From Paenibacillus sp. USDA918EY (GTDB taxonomy: Bacteria > Bacillota > Bacilli > Paenibacillales > Paenibacillaceae), in assembly GCF_009870825.1 (NCBI RefSeq), contig NZ_WTWY01000002.1, positions 372,001 to 436,000 on the forward strand: a stretch of 64,000 bases of DNA. Reading direction: 5' to 3'. Each line of letters begins with the position of its first letter. Position 1 is the first letter of the stretch. Both the position numbers and the translations under genes were made by a program. This document shows, piece by piece, positions 9,280-17,663 of the stretch. A model generated the notes under the pieces. That model made no database searches and was not told the origin of the DNA. It was given only the letters and a program-made list of their open reading frames with translations.

Positions 9280-9308
9280 TTGAATTCTTTCAAGGTTAGG
9301 ACTATAAT
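9280..9308 (+). promoter_or_regulatory. Sigma-A-type promoter of the thiamine operon
   Basis: -35 TTGAAT at 9280-9285, 17-nt spacer, -10 TATAAT at 9303-9308. Transcription would begin near 9315, just ahead of the TPP aptamer. Confidence 0.8.
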
Positions 9309-9332
9309 ACCAATGTAAAACCCGCAACTTCA

Positions 9333-9425
9333 TAAGAATCCGGGGTGCTGGAATCGGCCGGCTGAGATTGTATCCCTTCAAGATACTGACCCTTAAACCT
9401 GATCTGGGTAATGCCAGCGTAGGAA
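9333..9425 (+). ncRNA. TPP riboswitch (THI element)
   Basis: The leader contains GGGGTGCT, then GGCTGAGA, ACCCTTAAACCTGATCTGG and GTAATGCCAGCGTAGG in the right order and spacing, which are the conserved parts of the thiamine pyrophosphate aptamer. It is followed by a stem-loop with U-run at 9467-9494, so it very probably works by premature termination when TPP is abundant. It controls the thi uptake genes that begin at 9621. Confidence 0.95.
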
Positions 9426-9466
9426 AAGCCATGTCATGGCGTTCGCCATGCTATCCTTGCGCCTTA

Positions 9467-9494
9467 AGCGTCCCGAATCCGGGGCGCTTTTTTT
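9467..9494 (+). terminator. Riboswitch-controlled terminator
   Basis: AGCGTCCCG (9467-9475) pairs with CGGGGCGCT (9480-9488) around AATC and is followed by seven T. It lies about 40 nt after the TPP aptamer and 125 nt before thiY, as expected for an attenuation switch. Confidence 0.85.
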
Positions 9495-9620
9495 GTTGAA
9501 TGATCGGACCCTGAACGAAAAGGAAAATGCAAGGGGCCCTTGATTCGCTTCCAGATCGAAAAAGAAAGATTCTTCTGCATGAGTGAAGGGGAGAACATAG
9601 GTAAGGGAGAGAGAAACGCA

Positions 9621-10673
9621 ATGAAAACAAAAAGATTCGGGCTGTTTTTGCTCGCATTGCTGCTTGTGCTGGCTACGGCCGCTTGCGGAAGCAAAAACGC
9701 CCAAACGACGGACGAAGGGAAACCGTCCGGGGAAACGTCCCCTGCTGCGGGCGGCAACGAGCCCAAAAAGCTGAAGGACGTCAAGATCGTCCTGGATTGG
9801 ACGCCGAACACGAACCATACGGGGCTGTACGTCGCCAAGGAAAAAGGCTATTACGAAGAGGAAGGCCTGAACGTCGACATCGTGCAGCCGGGCGCCGGAG
9901 GGGCGGAAGCCATGGTCGCGTCGGGCAAGGTGCCGTTTGGCATCAGCGTGCAGGAAAACGTCACCCAGGCGCGCACGCAGGGCGTTCCGCTCGTATCGAT
10001 CGCGGCGGTGATCCAGCATAACACGTCCGGCTTTGCCGCTCCGGTCGACCGCAACATCAAAAGACCGAAGGACTTTGAAGGCAAAACCTACGGCGGCTGG
10101 GGCTCCCCGGTGGAAAAAGCGGTCATCGACTCGATCATGGCCATCGATAAAGCGGACGTTAACAAGCTGAAGATCGTCAACATGGGCGAAGCCGACTATT
10201 TTACGGCGGTAAAACGCGACATCGATTTCGCCTGGATTTTCTACGGCTGGACCGGCATTGAAGCCGGGCTGCGCAAGGAACCGCTCGACATGCTGTATGT
10301 CAAGGATTTTTCCGACAAGCTCGATTATTACACGCCGGTGATCGTCACAAACGAAAAGCAGATCAAGGAAGATCCGGAGCTGGTCAAAGCTTTTATGCGC
10401 GCCACCTCCAAAGGGTACCAGTTTGCGATTCAACATCCGGAGGATGCTGCGGGCGTGTTGATCAAAGCCGTGCCGGAGCTCGACAAGGATCTGGTGATGG
10501 CCAGCCAGAAATGGCTCAGCCCGAAATACCAGGACGACGCCAAGCGTTGGGGCGAGCAGAAGGAACAGGTGTGGAAAGGGTATTCCGATTGGATGTACGA
10601 GCATAAGCTGCTCGACAAGCCGCTGGATGTCCAAAACGCGTTTACGAACGACTTTTTGCCGCAAGAATCATGA
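9621..10673 (+). CDS. thiY: ThiY-like pyrimidine-precursor-binding lipoprotein of an ABC transporter
   Basis: A 350-residue extracellular lipoprotein with lipobox ATAAC after MKTKRFGLFLLALLLVL. The mature part is an NMT1/THI5-like solute-binding domain: VKIVLDWTPNTNHTGLYVA, GYYEEEGLNVDIVQPG, GGAEAMVASGKVPFGIS, and YGGWGSPVEKAVIDSIM. This is the family that binds formylaminopyrimidine or hydroxymethylpyrimidine for salvage of the thiamine pyrimidine ring. It is the first gene behind the TPP riboswitch and is followed by a thiamine-binding protein, permease and ATPase. The start is ATG 9621; an upstream frame from 9540 is not supported. Confidence 0.92.
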   Translation: MKTKRFGLFLLALLLVLATAACGSKNAQTTDEGKPSGETSPAAGGNEPKKLKDVKIVLDWTPNTNHTGLYVAKEKGYYEEEGLNVDIVQPGAGGAEAMVASGKVPFGISVQENVTQARTQGVPLVSIAAVIQHNTSGFAAPVDRNIKRPKDFEGKTYGGWGSPVEKAVIDSIMAIDKADVNKLKIVNMGEADYFTAVKRDIDFAWIFYGWTGIEAGLRKEPLDMLYVKDFSDKLDYYTPVIVTNEKQIKEDPELVKAFMRATSKGYQFAIQHPEDAAGVLIKAVPELDKDLVMASQKWLSPKYQDDAKRWGEQKEQVWKGYSDWMYEHKLLDKPLDVQNAFTNDFLPQES

Positions 10674-10724
10674 TCTTTCGTGTTTCCAGTCATTTATCAT
10701 AACTTGCAAAGGAAGTGATCGGGT

Positions 10725-11018
10725 ATGGCTCATACCCTGCTCAGCATTCAGGTCATCCCAAAAACGCCGAACAACGAGGACTCTTATCCTTACGTCGACC
10801 GGGCCATCGAAGTGATTCAGCAGTCGGGCGTCAAATACGAGGTGCATCCGCTGGAAACGACGATGGAGGGCGAGCTTGAGGAACTGCTGGAAATCGTGCG
10901 CCGCATGCATGAGGTTCTGGTGGAGGCCGGCAGCCCAAGCATCATCTCCCAGATCAAAATCGCCCATAACCCCGGCGGCATCAGCATGGATCGGCTTACG
11001 GAGAAATACCGTCCATGA
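10725..11018 (+). CDS. Thiamine-binding protein, MTH1187/YkoF-like (UPF0045)
   Basis: A 97-residue cytoplasmic protein of the MTH1187/YkoF superfamily: LLSIQVIPKTPN...YVDRAIEVIQQSGVKYEVHPLETTMEGE and a second half with EVLVEAGSPSIISQIKIAHN. Family members form ferredoxin-like dimers or tetramers that bind thiamine or hydroxymethylpyrimidine. AAGGAAGTGATC precedes the start. The stop overlaps the next gene's start (ATGA at 11015-11018), so it is coupled to the permease. It probably buffers or delivers the imported pyrimidine; this role is inferred from position. Confidence 0.85.
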   Translation: MAHTLLSIQVIPKTPNNEDSYPYVDRAIEVIQQSGVKYEVHPLETTMEGELEELLEIVRRMHEVLVEAGSPSIISQIKIAHNPGGISMDRLTEKYRP

Positions 11019-11776
11019 GGCGCTGGTGGAGCCATGTATGGCCGCCCTTTGTGGCGGTCCTCTTCTTTTTGGCCGTATGGGAGCTGTGCACCTCGCTGTT
11101 TCATATCGATAAATGGATTCTTCCCTCCCCGGTCGACATCGCCAAGGAAACGGCGGACGGGGCCGGGGATTTATGGGGCCATGTCTGGGCTACGGTCAGG
11201 CTGACGCTTGAAGGTTTTATCATCGGAACGGCAGTGGGGCTGGTCATCGCCCTTATCCTGCATTTGATTCCGTTTCTGAAGTCGGCGCTGTACCCGCTGC
11301 TTATTTTAAGCCAAAATATCCCGACCATTGCGCTGGCCCCGCTGCTTATGATTTGGTTCGGCTTCGGGCTGCTGCCCAAACTGATCGTCATCACCCTCGT
11401 CTGCTTCTTCCCCGTTGCCGTCGCCACGATGGGCGGACTGAAACAGACCGACCGGGTCATGCTCAATTACATGCGGATGATCGGCGCGAACAAACGGCAA
11501 ATATTCGCCAAGCTGGAGCTGCCGCATGCGCTGCCCGCGATCTTTTCGGGCGTCAAAATCGCCGCGACCTACAGCGTCATGGGGGCGGTCATCGCGGAAT
11601 GGATCGGCGCGGACAAGGGCATCGGATATTATATGATGCTGCAAAAATCGGGATACCGCACCGACCGCATGTTCGTCGCCATCATGGTCATCGTCGCGCT
11701 CAGCCTGCTCATGTTCGGAATCATCGCCCTGCTGGAACGATGGCTCGTGCGCTGGAAACCGAAGCAGGAAAGTTAA
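11015..11776 (+). CDS. thiX: ThiX-like ABC transporter permease
   Basis: A 253-residue inner-membrane permease of the BPD_transp_1 type with six hydrophobic segments. The EAA loop is visible as MIGANKRQIFAKLELPHALPAIFSGVKIAATYSVMGAV. It is most like SsuC/ThiX permeases that work with NMT1-like binding proteins. Its start overlaps the preceding stop by 4 nt and the ATPase gene follows after 31 nt, so the four genes form one operon under the TPP riboswitch. The substrate assignment (thiamine pyrimidine precursor) rests on that context. Confidence 0.9.
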   Translation: MRRWWSHVWPPFVAVLFFLAVWELCTSLFHIDKWILPSPVDIAKETADGAGDLWGHVWATVRLTLEGFIIGTAVGLVIALILHLIPFLKSALYPLLILSQNIPTIALAPLLMIWFGFGLLPKLIVITLVCFFPVAVATMGGLKQTDRVMLNYMRMIGANKRQIFAKLELPHALPAIFSGVKIAATYSVMGAVIAEWIGADKGIGYYMMLQKSGYRTDRMFVAIMVIVALSLLMFGIIALLERWLVRWKPKQES

Positions 11777-11807
11777 TGCCGGACAAAGAAAGGAGCGAAA
11801 AACCGAC

Positions 11808-12644
11808 ATGTCAACGCTAGAAAAAACGACAGCCGCCGCCAAAGCCGGCGGCCATCCCCCTGCCCCTCCCGCCCTGGAGGCATCCGGCATCAGCAAAGCC
11901 TTTCAGGAAAAGCGAAGCCGCCTGCAGGTGCTGGACGACGTGACGCTTACCGTGGGCAAAGGCGAATTCGTCTCCATCCTCGGGCCGTCGGGCAGCGGCA
12001 AAAGCACGCTGTTCCATATTATCGGCGGCCTCGTCAAGCCTGACGCGGGAACGGTCCGCATGAACGGCGCCGACGTTACCGGCCAGCAGGGACATATCAG
12101 CTACATGCCGCAGTCGCCTGCCTTGTTCCCTTGGCGGACGATCGAAGACAACGTCCTGCTATCGCAGGAGGTGCAGGGCAAGGTTGACAAGGAGGCCCGC
12201 GAAAACGCCCGCATGTGGCTGAGCAAAGTCGGCCTCGGCGGGTTCGAGAAAAACCACCCGCATACCTTGTCCGGGGGGATGCAGCAGCGGGCCGCCTTCC
12301 TTCGCGCCCTGCTGAGCCCGCAGGAGCTGATGTGCCTCGACGAGCCGTTCAGCGCGCTGGATGCGTTGACCCGGAGCGATATGCAGCGCTGGCTGCTCGA
12401 CATTTGGGAGGAAAGCCGCCGCTCCGTGCTGTTTATTACCCATAACATCGAAGAGGCTCTGCTGCTTTCGAGCCGCATCTATGTCTTTTCCGGCCGTCCG
12501 GCATCGGTGCTTCACGTCATCGACGTGCCTTTCCCGCGGCCGCGCCGCGAGGAGATCATCGAACACCCGGATTTTATCAAGCTCAGACGGGAGCTTTCCG
12601 GATGGCTGCGCGAAGAGCAGCTGAAAATGCAAGGAGCTAACTGA
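11808..12644 (+). CDS. thiZ: ThiZ-like ABC transporter ATP-binding protein
   Basis: A 278-residue ATPase with Walker [10 protein letters not shown] (near residue 61), Q-loop region SYMPQSPALFPW, signature LSGGMQQRAAF, Walker B LMCLDEPFSALD and switch histidine FITHNIEEAL. The sequence is closest in style to nitrate/sulfonate/taurine and thiamine-precursor importers. AAAGGAGCG lies 12 nt before ATG 11808. The N-terminal 25 residues are a polar Ala/Pro-rich extension absent from most relatives. Last gene of the operon; a strong stem-loop follows at 12684-12747. Confidence 0.92.
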   Translation: MSTLEKTTAAAKAGGHPPAPPALEASGISKAFQEKRSRLQVLDDVTLTVGKGEFVSILGPSGSGKSTLFHIIGGLVKPDAGTVRMNGADVTGQQGHISYMPQSPALFPWRTIEDNVLLSQEVQGKVDKEARENARMWLSKVGLGGFEKNHPHTLSGGMQQRAAFLRALLSPQELMCLDEPFSALDALTRSDMQRWLLDIWEESRRSVLFITHNIEEALLLSSRIYVFSGRPASVLHVIDVPFPRPRREEIIEHPDFIKLRRELSGWLREEQLKMQGAN

Positions 12645-12683
12645 CATCATTTAACCGAGGCGTTTTTCCGCCCGCGTGAACGC

Positions 12684-12748
12684 AAAAACTCGGCCCGCGA
12701 TTGCCGTTCCCCCAAGGAACAAGGAATCGTCGCGGACCGAGTTTTTTA
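12684..12748 (+). terminator. Terminator of the thi operon
   Basis: AAAACTCGG-CCCGCGA (12685-12700) pairs with TCGCGGACCGAGTTTT (12729-12746 region), with one mismatch, and ends in a T6 run. It lies 40 nt after the thiZ stop. Confidence 0.85.
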
Positions 12749-12866
12749 TGTTTATGAGAAGGCACCCTACGCAGTTCGGGGAGCTTTATGGTTCAGGTCG
12801 CCCGGCAGTTCCCGGCGCCGAATAATTTCATCCAAAACAGGGGAACGTTGTATACGAGGTGAAACG

Positions 12867-13331
12867 ATGAAATTCCGAATCCGACCGGTTCTGCTGTGTC
12901 TGTCCCTGTTTCTTATGGCCGCCCCCGCCGCCACAGCCGCAGCGGAGGAGCTTCAGCCGAAAGAATCGAAGCTGCTGATGTATCAGGACATCATGGTGGA
13001 GCTGCTGCTTCCCGAAATCCAGAATGCCGTAAACGATTATTACCGGAACATGCTTGCGGCCAATCCGCTCGTATACCCGTACGAAATCGAAATCATTCAG
13101 GCCAAGCGGGTCAACGGCGGACCCGGAGACCGGGGCTTCCACTTTTCCGTGACGCTGGAAACCTCCCCGGTTCTGGGACCGCATATCGGCGTCGGAAAAG
13201 ACCGGATGACGATCGAAATCTCTCCCCTTTTCCCCGATAAAGTCAAGCTGGTCGCGTTCCGGCACTTAGAGTCCTACGAGCTTCCGCAGAACTACCGGCA
13301 TCTCCTGAAGGCAAGTGCGGGAAATCCGTAA
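12867..13331 (+). CDS. Exported DUF3888-type protein
   Basis: A 154-residue secreted protein: a Sec signal (MKFRIRPVLLCLSLFLMAAP...TAAA) is followed by a single domain with ESKLLMYQDIMVELLLPEIQ, VNDYYRNMLAANPLVYPYEI and, after a glycine-rich turn, GFHFSVTLETSPVLGPHIGVG. This layout matches the DUF3888 family found in spore-forming Firmicutes, whose function is unknown. GAGGTGAAACG precedes the ATG. It stands alone between the thi terminator and a tatD-like gene. Confidence 0.75.
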   Translation: MKFRIRPVLLCLSLFLMAAPAATAAAEELQPKESKLLMYQDIMVELLLPEIQNAVNDYYRNMLAANPLVYPYEIEIIQAKRVNGGPGDRGFHFSVTLETSPVLGPHIGVGKDRMTIEISPLFPDKVKLVAFRHLESYELPQNYRHLLKASAGNP

Positions 13332-13470
13332 GCCGGCTTGCGATGCCCAAGCCGCGCCGTGCATGAGCTTGCCCGCCTGCACAACAATCGGACATCGGCC
13401 GAACCTATTTGTTATAATGATGATACCATTTTGAACGACGCATCATTGCGACAAATGAGGAGGCAGCCCC

Positions 13471-14343
13471 TTGAACTCTACACCTGATCCCCGGTTCCGC
13501 TCGGAGCAAAGCTCTGCGGACCACGCGGCAACGCAGCAAGCTTTGAGCGAAACGATGGCCCCGTTGATCGATGCCCATATCCACTTGGACTCATACGATG
13601 CATCCCGGCAGCAGGTTATTCTGTCCGGTTTGGCGCAAGCCGAAGTTGCGGGCGTGATTACGGTATCCATGCACCTGGATTCCGCCCGCCGCAATCTGCG
13701 GCTCGCAGGGCAATACCCTTCCCTGGTTCACCCGGCCTTCGGTTTTCACCCGGAGCAGCCCATACCGGCTTCAAACGAAGTGGACGAGCTGCTGGCGTGG
13801 ATGGAGCGGCATGCCGGAGAGATGGTCGCCGTCGGCGAAGTCGGCCTTCCTTATTACACGCGGAAGGAAGCCAAGGAAACGGGCCGGCCGTTCGACGATA
13901 GGCCGTACGTGGAGCTGCTGGAACGTTTCCTGGCCTTCGCCCGGGATCACGGCAAGCCTGTCGTGCTCCATGCGGTATACGAGGATGCCGATACCGCCTG
14001 CGATCTGCTTGAACGATACCGCATTCGGCGTGCCCATTTCCACTGGTTCAAAGGTTCGCCCGATACGGTGGAGCGCATGGCGAAACGAGGATACTACGTT
14101 TCCTTTACGCCCGATATCGTGTATGAAGAAGAAATTCAGGAACTCGCCCGCGCGTATCCTGCCGATCGGGTCATGTCCGAAACCGACGGCCCTTGGCCGT
14201 TCGAAGGGCCGTTCGCCGGACAGATGACCCATCCGCGGATGACCGCGGCGGTAGCGGAAGCGTGGAGCCGGATTCAAGGCTTATCCCTGCGGGAAGCCCG
14301 GGAGCTTTTATATATGAACGCCAAGCGTTTTTACGGGATTTAG
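13471..14343 (+). CDS. TatD family metal-dependent hydrolase
   Basis: A 290-residue TIM-barrel hydrolase of the TatD DNase family. Metal-binding and catalytic motifs are in order: DAHIHLD (HxH, residue about 34), VGEVGLPYY (Glu), VVLHAVYED (His), RRAHFHWFKGSPD (His), and SETDGPWPF (Asp). The first 25 residues are a polar extension. The start is TTG 13471, directed by GAGGAGG at 13457-13463 with a 7-nt gap. These enzymes cleave DNA or D-aminoacyl-tRNA and serve repair or quality control; which activity applies is unknown. Weaker similarity to the QatD-type defence nuclease exists in the fold, but no partner qat genes are nearby. Confidence 0.88.
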   Translation: MNSTPDPRFRSEQSSADHAATQQALSETMAPLIDAHIHLDSYDASRQQVILSGLAQAEVAGVITVSMHLDSARRNLRLAGQYPSLVHPAFGFHPEQPIPASNEVDELLAWMERHAGEMVAVGEVGLPYYTRKEAKETGRPFDDRPYVELLERFLAFARDHGKPVVLHAVYEDADTACDLLERYRIRRAHFHWFKGSPDTVERMAKRGYYVSFTPDIVYEEEIQELARAYPADRVMSETDGPWPFEGPFAGQMTHPRMTAAVAEAWSRIQGLSLREARELLYMNAKRFYGI

Positions 14344-14358
14344 CTGGGGCGCACGGGC

Positions 14359-15102
14359 TTATTTTTTCATGAACCCTTTGGCGTCCAGAAACGCCTTCAT
14401 GTGCAGGCGGGTCGGCTCGCCCAATCGGTTCGCCATGACCTGCGACCATGGCGCATCCTGCTTGCCGCCGGTCCGTTCCTTCAGGTATGCCGCCATCGTA
14501 GCATCATACTCCTGAACCGGGGCTACGCTTTGTTCCTTCGAATAACCGTTATGGTGCAGCACCGACGGCAGCGGCAGGCGCGGGCGCTGCCCCGGCTGAT
14601 GGTCCGGAACGCCGACGCACATGCCGAACACCGGGTATACCAGCTCAGGCAGACCGAGCAGCTCGGACAATTCGGCAATCCGGTTGCGCACGCCTCCGAT
14701 ATAGACGATGCCCAGACCCAGCGACTCCGCCGCAATGGCCGCGTTTTGGGCAGCCAAAGCGGCGTCTACCGTCGCCACGATAAAGTTTTCCGTGCTGTCT
14801 TCGTGCGATTCCCTTCCCCGCAGCGGCTCCGCCGTCACTTGCTTTAACCGGTACAAATCGGCGCACCAGACGAGGAATACCGGACATTGCTCCACGTAAG
14901 CCTGGTTTCCGGCCAGCTCCGCCAATCTTTTTTTGAGTTCCGGGTCCGTCGCCGCAATGACGGTGTACGCTTGCACATTGCTTGAGGTGGAAGCCATTTG
15001 GGCGGCGGAAACGATGGTTCGGAGTTGCTCTTCGGTAACATGCGTATCCTTGAATTTTCGGATCGAGCGGTGATTCATCAATAAGGACAACGTATCGTTC
15101 AT
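14359..15102 (-). CDS. NfrA-like NADPH-dependent FMN oxidoreductase (nitroreductase)
   Basis: A 247-residue flavoenzyme of the nitroreductase family: MNHRSIRKFKDTHVTEEQL (FMN phosphate-binding arginines), AAQMASTSSNVQAYTVI, VDAALAAQNAAIAAESLGLGIVYIGGVRN and PVFGMCVGVPDH. This arrangement matches Bacillus NfrA1/YcnD and enterobacterial NfsA, cytoplasmic dimers that reduce flavins, quinones and nitro compounds with NADPH. AGGAGG lies 11 nt before the ATG. The stop lies 15 nt from the convergent tatD-like gene. Confidence 0.88.
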   Translation of the reverse strand: MNDTLSLLMNHRSIRKFKDTHVTEEQLRTIVSAAQMASTSSNVQAYTVIAATDPELKKRLAELAGNQAYVEQCPVFLVWCADLYRLKQVTAEPLRGRESHEDSTENFIVATVDAALAAQNAAIAAESLGLGIVYIGGVRNRIAELSELLGLPELVYPVFGMCVGVPDHQPGQRPRLPLPSVLHHNGYSKEQSVAPVQEYDATMAAYLKERTGGKQDAPWSQVMANRLGEPTRLHMKAFLDAKGFMKK

Positions 15103-15196
15103 GCTTCAAATCTCCTCCTGATCGTAGCTGTTATGTTCACCTTATATGATAATCCCCGGGATTCCTCGTCTCAATGCCGAAGCCCGCTGCTCTTTT

Positions 15197-15673
15197 TTAT
15201 TGAATCGACATCACTTGCCCTTTCGTTATCGCCACGAGTTCCCCTGGCGTCAGTTGAAACACGGCTTTCGGATGCCCGGCTGCAGCCCATACCGTCCGAA
15301 ACTTCAGAAGGTCTTGATCAATGATGGTGATCATGTTTTCGCTGTGGCCGATGGGGGCCACCCCGCCGATCACAAAACCGGTCCGTTCCCGTACGAAATC
15401 GGCATCGGCTTTGCCCAGTTCATCCTGCACATAACGCGCTATTTCCTTTTCATTAACGCGGTTTGTTCCGCTCGCGACAACCAGCAGGGGCTGACCCGAT
15501 TTTTTCAAACGGAAGATGATCGATTTTGCAATTTCCGCCACCTCGCACCCGATCGCGTCGGCAGCCTCCTTGGCGGTTCTCGCGCTATCCGGCAGCCAAA
15601 CGACGGTATGGCCGTACCCCATTTCGGACAGCAGGGCTTGCACCTGCTGCACCCCTTCATGAATTTCGCCCAT
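15197..15673 (-). CDS. YbaK/EbsC family aminoacyl-tRNA deacylase
   Basis: A 158-residue protein of the YbaK/ProX editing-domain family. Visible motifs are VVWLPDSARTAKEAADAIGC, VAEIAKSIIFRLKKSGQPLLVVASGTNRV (conserved KS.IF and the catalytic lysine region) and FVIGGVAPIGHSENMITIID (the GG.xP.G loop). Such free-standing domains hydrolyse mischarged aminoacyl-tRNAs, typically Cys- or Ala-tRNAPro. The start is ATG 15673 with AAGGAGG seven bases upstream; the open frame continues to 15706 without a ribosome site. It lies 2.2 kb from leuA on the same strand but after its stop, so co-transcription with leuA is possible. Confidence 0.87.
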   Translation of the reverse strand: MGEIHEGVQQVQALLSEMGYGHTVVWLPDSARTAKEAADAIGCEVAEIAKSIIFRLKKSGQPLLVVASGTNRVNEKEIARYVQDELGKADADFVRERTGFVIGGVAPIGHSENMITIIDQDLLKFRTVWAAAGHPKAVFQLTPGELVAITKGQVMSIQ

Positions 15674-15712
15674 GTCCTTTCCTCCTTGTTTCATATGTTC
15701 CTGCAATGATTT

Positions 15713-17275
15713 TTACTTGGCGGCCGGCGCCGACCCGGAAGCGTCCGCCGAAGCGTCCAGCAGCACGGCATTGATGCCGTTCAGGAACGCCAGCGCGCTT
15801 GCTTTGATGATGTCCGTGTCCATGGCGCGTCCGGAGTAGATTTTGCCCTGCTGTTCAACCCGGATGTTGACGCGGCCTACGGCTTCTTTGCCCCGGGACA
15901 GGCTGTTGATTTTGTAATCCTTCAGCTGCACGTCCAGCCCGACGAGCGATTTGAGCACGCTGTACAAAGCGTCGATCGGGCCGTCTCCCACCGCGCTGTC
16001 TTTGTATACTTCGGAGCCTTTTTTCAATTTGACGGTGGCCGTCGGATACAGATCGTTGGTGACGACCTGGAACGATTCCAGCTCATACAAATGGCCGCTT
16101 GCGCTCTCGTCCATTGTCCGGTGATTGGTCACCAGGTAAAAGACGTCATGGTCGTACACTTCTTTTTTGGCGTCCGCCAGCGCAAGGAACTTGCCGAACA
16201 GCACTTCGAAATCCTCCGCGTTGCTGACGTCGAAGCCCATTTTCTCCACCGCGTTTTTGAAGGCATGGCGGCCCGAACGGGCGGTCAAAATCAGTTCCAT
16301 GCTTTCCCCGCCGACCTCTTCCGGGGTCATGATTTCGTACACTTGGCGGTCTTTGAGCAGTCCGTCCTGATGAATGCCGGAGGAATGCGCAAAAGCATTT
16401 TCGCCCGTGATGGCCTTGTTGACCTGCACATCCAGCCCTGTCAAATGGGTCAGCAATCTGGACGTTTTAAGCAGCTCCGTCGTTTGGATGTTGGTCGTGC
16501 AGCCATAATAGTTTTCTCTGACCTTCAGGCCCATGACCACTTCCTCCAGCGAGGTATTGCCTGCCCGTTCGCCCAGGCCGTTGATCGTCACCTCGATCTT
16601 GTCGGCGCCGTTATGGATCGCGCTCAGCGTATTGGCCGTGGCCAGCCCCAAGTCGTTATGGCAGTGGACGCTCAGGATGACCTTGTCGTTCAAGTTTTTC
16701 AGCCGCTCGTTGATTTTGCGGATCAGCTCGCCGAACTCCTCCGGCACGGCGTACCCGACCGTATCGGGCACGTTGATGATGGTCGCGCCGGCTTTGACGA
16801 CGGCCTCGATCGTTTGCCACAAATATTCGAAGTCCGATCTGGAAGCGTCCTCGGTGGAGTACTGTACTTCAGGCAGCAGCGTTTTTGCGTATCTGACCGC
16901 GTCGACGCCCATCTGCATGACGGCTTCCTTGGAACGGTTGAATTTTTTGTCCACATGGATGTTCGATGTGCCAAGCACGATATGGATGAACGGATGCTGC
17001 GCAAGCTTGATGCTCTCATATACGGCGTCGATGTCGTTTTTCACCGCGCGCGCCAGCGCCGTAATCGATACCTTGTCGCCGACCGTGCGCACAATTTCCT
17101 GGACCGCTTGAAAATCGCCGGCGGAAGACGCAGGGAACCCCGCCTCGATGATGTCCACGTTCAGCCGCTTCAGCTGCTGGGCAAACTCGATCTTTTGCTG
17201 CACGTTCAGTTTTGCGCCGGGCACCTGCTCCCCGTCGCGCAGCGTCGTGTCCAAAACGATAATGTTACGGTTCAT
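15713..17275 (-). CDS. leuA: 2-isopropylmalate synthase
   Basis: A 520-residue enzyme, the usual length for bacterial LeuA. It condenses acetyl-CoA with 2-oxoisovalerate, the first committed step of leucine synthesis. The catalytic barrel has LDTTLRDGEQVPGAKL (metal/general base site), SVHCHNDLGLATANT (His-x-His-Asn) and TINGLGERAGNTSLEEV. The C-terminal regulatory LeuA dimer domain (about 390-510) contains VGDGPIDALYSVL and the leucine feedback site. GGGAGG lies 8 nt before ATG 17275. Transcription is preceded by a leucine T-box. The other leu/ilv genes are not in the window, so leuA is split from them. Confidence 0.96.
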   Translation of the reverse strand: MNRNIIVLDTTLRDGEQVPGAKLNVQQKIEFAQQLKRLNVDIIEAGFPASSAGDFQAVQEIVRTVGDKVSITALARAVKNDIDAVYESIKLAQHPFIHIVLGTSNIHVDKKFNRSKEAVMQMGVDAVRYAKTLLPEVQYSTEDASRSDFEYLWQTIEAVVKAGATIINVPDTVGYAVPEEFGELIRKINERLKNLNDKVILSVHCHNDLGLATANTLSAIHNGADKIEVTINGLGERAGNTSLEEVVMGLKVRENYYGCTTNIQTTELLKTSRLLTHLTGLDVQVNKAITGENAFAHSSGIHQDGLLKDRQVYEIMTPEEVGGESMELILTARSGRHAFKNAVEKMGFDVSNAEDFEVLFGKFLALADAKKEVYDHDVFYLVTNHRTMDESASGHLYELESFQVVTNDLYPTATVKLKKGSEVYKDSAVGDGPIDALYSVLKSLVGLDVQLKDYKINSLSRGKEAVGRVNIRVEQQGKIYSGRAMDTDIIKASALAFLNGINAVLLDASADASGSAPAAK

Positions 17276-17344
17276 TTTGCATGCCTCCCAAAGGTCATTT
17301 AATTTATATGGTGAAGGACTGTTGGTTAAACCCGGACTTTAACC

Positions 17345-17610
17345 AACAAAAAAACCCCGTCTCTACGTATAGAGACGAGGTTTAACCCGCGGTACCACTC
17401 TAATTCATTCCATAAAGGAACGATCTCTTTCGATGGCCATCACCATCTATCCCTGTAACGGGGGAAGCCGTCTAACCCTACATTGTCGGGCAGCTGTTCA
17501 TAGACGAGTTCAAAGTGATCGACGCTGCCGTTTTGCACCAACCAACGGCTCTCTGAAAGGTCGTTTCACCTCTACTATTTCTAATCCCTACATTTGGTTT
17601 TTATAAATTA
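17345..17610 (-). ncRNA. T-box leader with leucine (CUC) specifier
   Basis: Read on the minus strand, the leader has an AGTA-type motif with AGAGGTG, then AGAGAGCCG with a GGTTGGTG apical region, the specifier context GAACTC-GTC (CTC = Leu; + strand 17506-17508), the antiterminator sequence GAGTGGTACCGCGG (17389-17402) that pairs with uncharged tRNA NCCA, and a terminator AACCTCGTCTCT...AGAGACGGGGTT with T7 (17345-17383). Uncharged tRNA-Leu would permit leuA expression. Confidence 0.94.
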
Positions 17611-17616
17611 TTGGCT

Positions 17617-17646
17617 ATTATAGGGCATGAAACTTTTCCTTGTCAA
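17617..17646 (-). promoter_or_regulatory. Promoter of the leuA T-box leader
   Basis: Minus strand: -35 TTGACA (17641-17646), 18-nt spacer, -10 TATAAT (17617-17622). Transcription starts near 17610. It lies directly downstream of the copA stop codon. Confidence 0.85.
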
Positions 17647-17663
17647 CCTCTTCCATCGGATTT

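Noticed and set aside
9393..10664. Open frame of 423 codons on the minus strand across the riboswitch and thiY
   Set aside because: It runs through the TPP aptamer and the antisense of thiY and has no ribosome site.
13471..14343. TatD-like gene as part of a QatABCD-type defence system
   Set aside because: The neighbours are a DUF3888 protein and a nitroreductase; no ATPase or QueC-like partner is present.
16091..17302. Open frame of 403 codons opposite leuA, and similar frames opposite copA (17640-19178, 19314-20639)
   Set aside because: High-GC third-position bias of real genes opens the antisense frames; the products have no domain and the opposite strand is certain.
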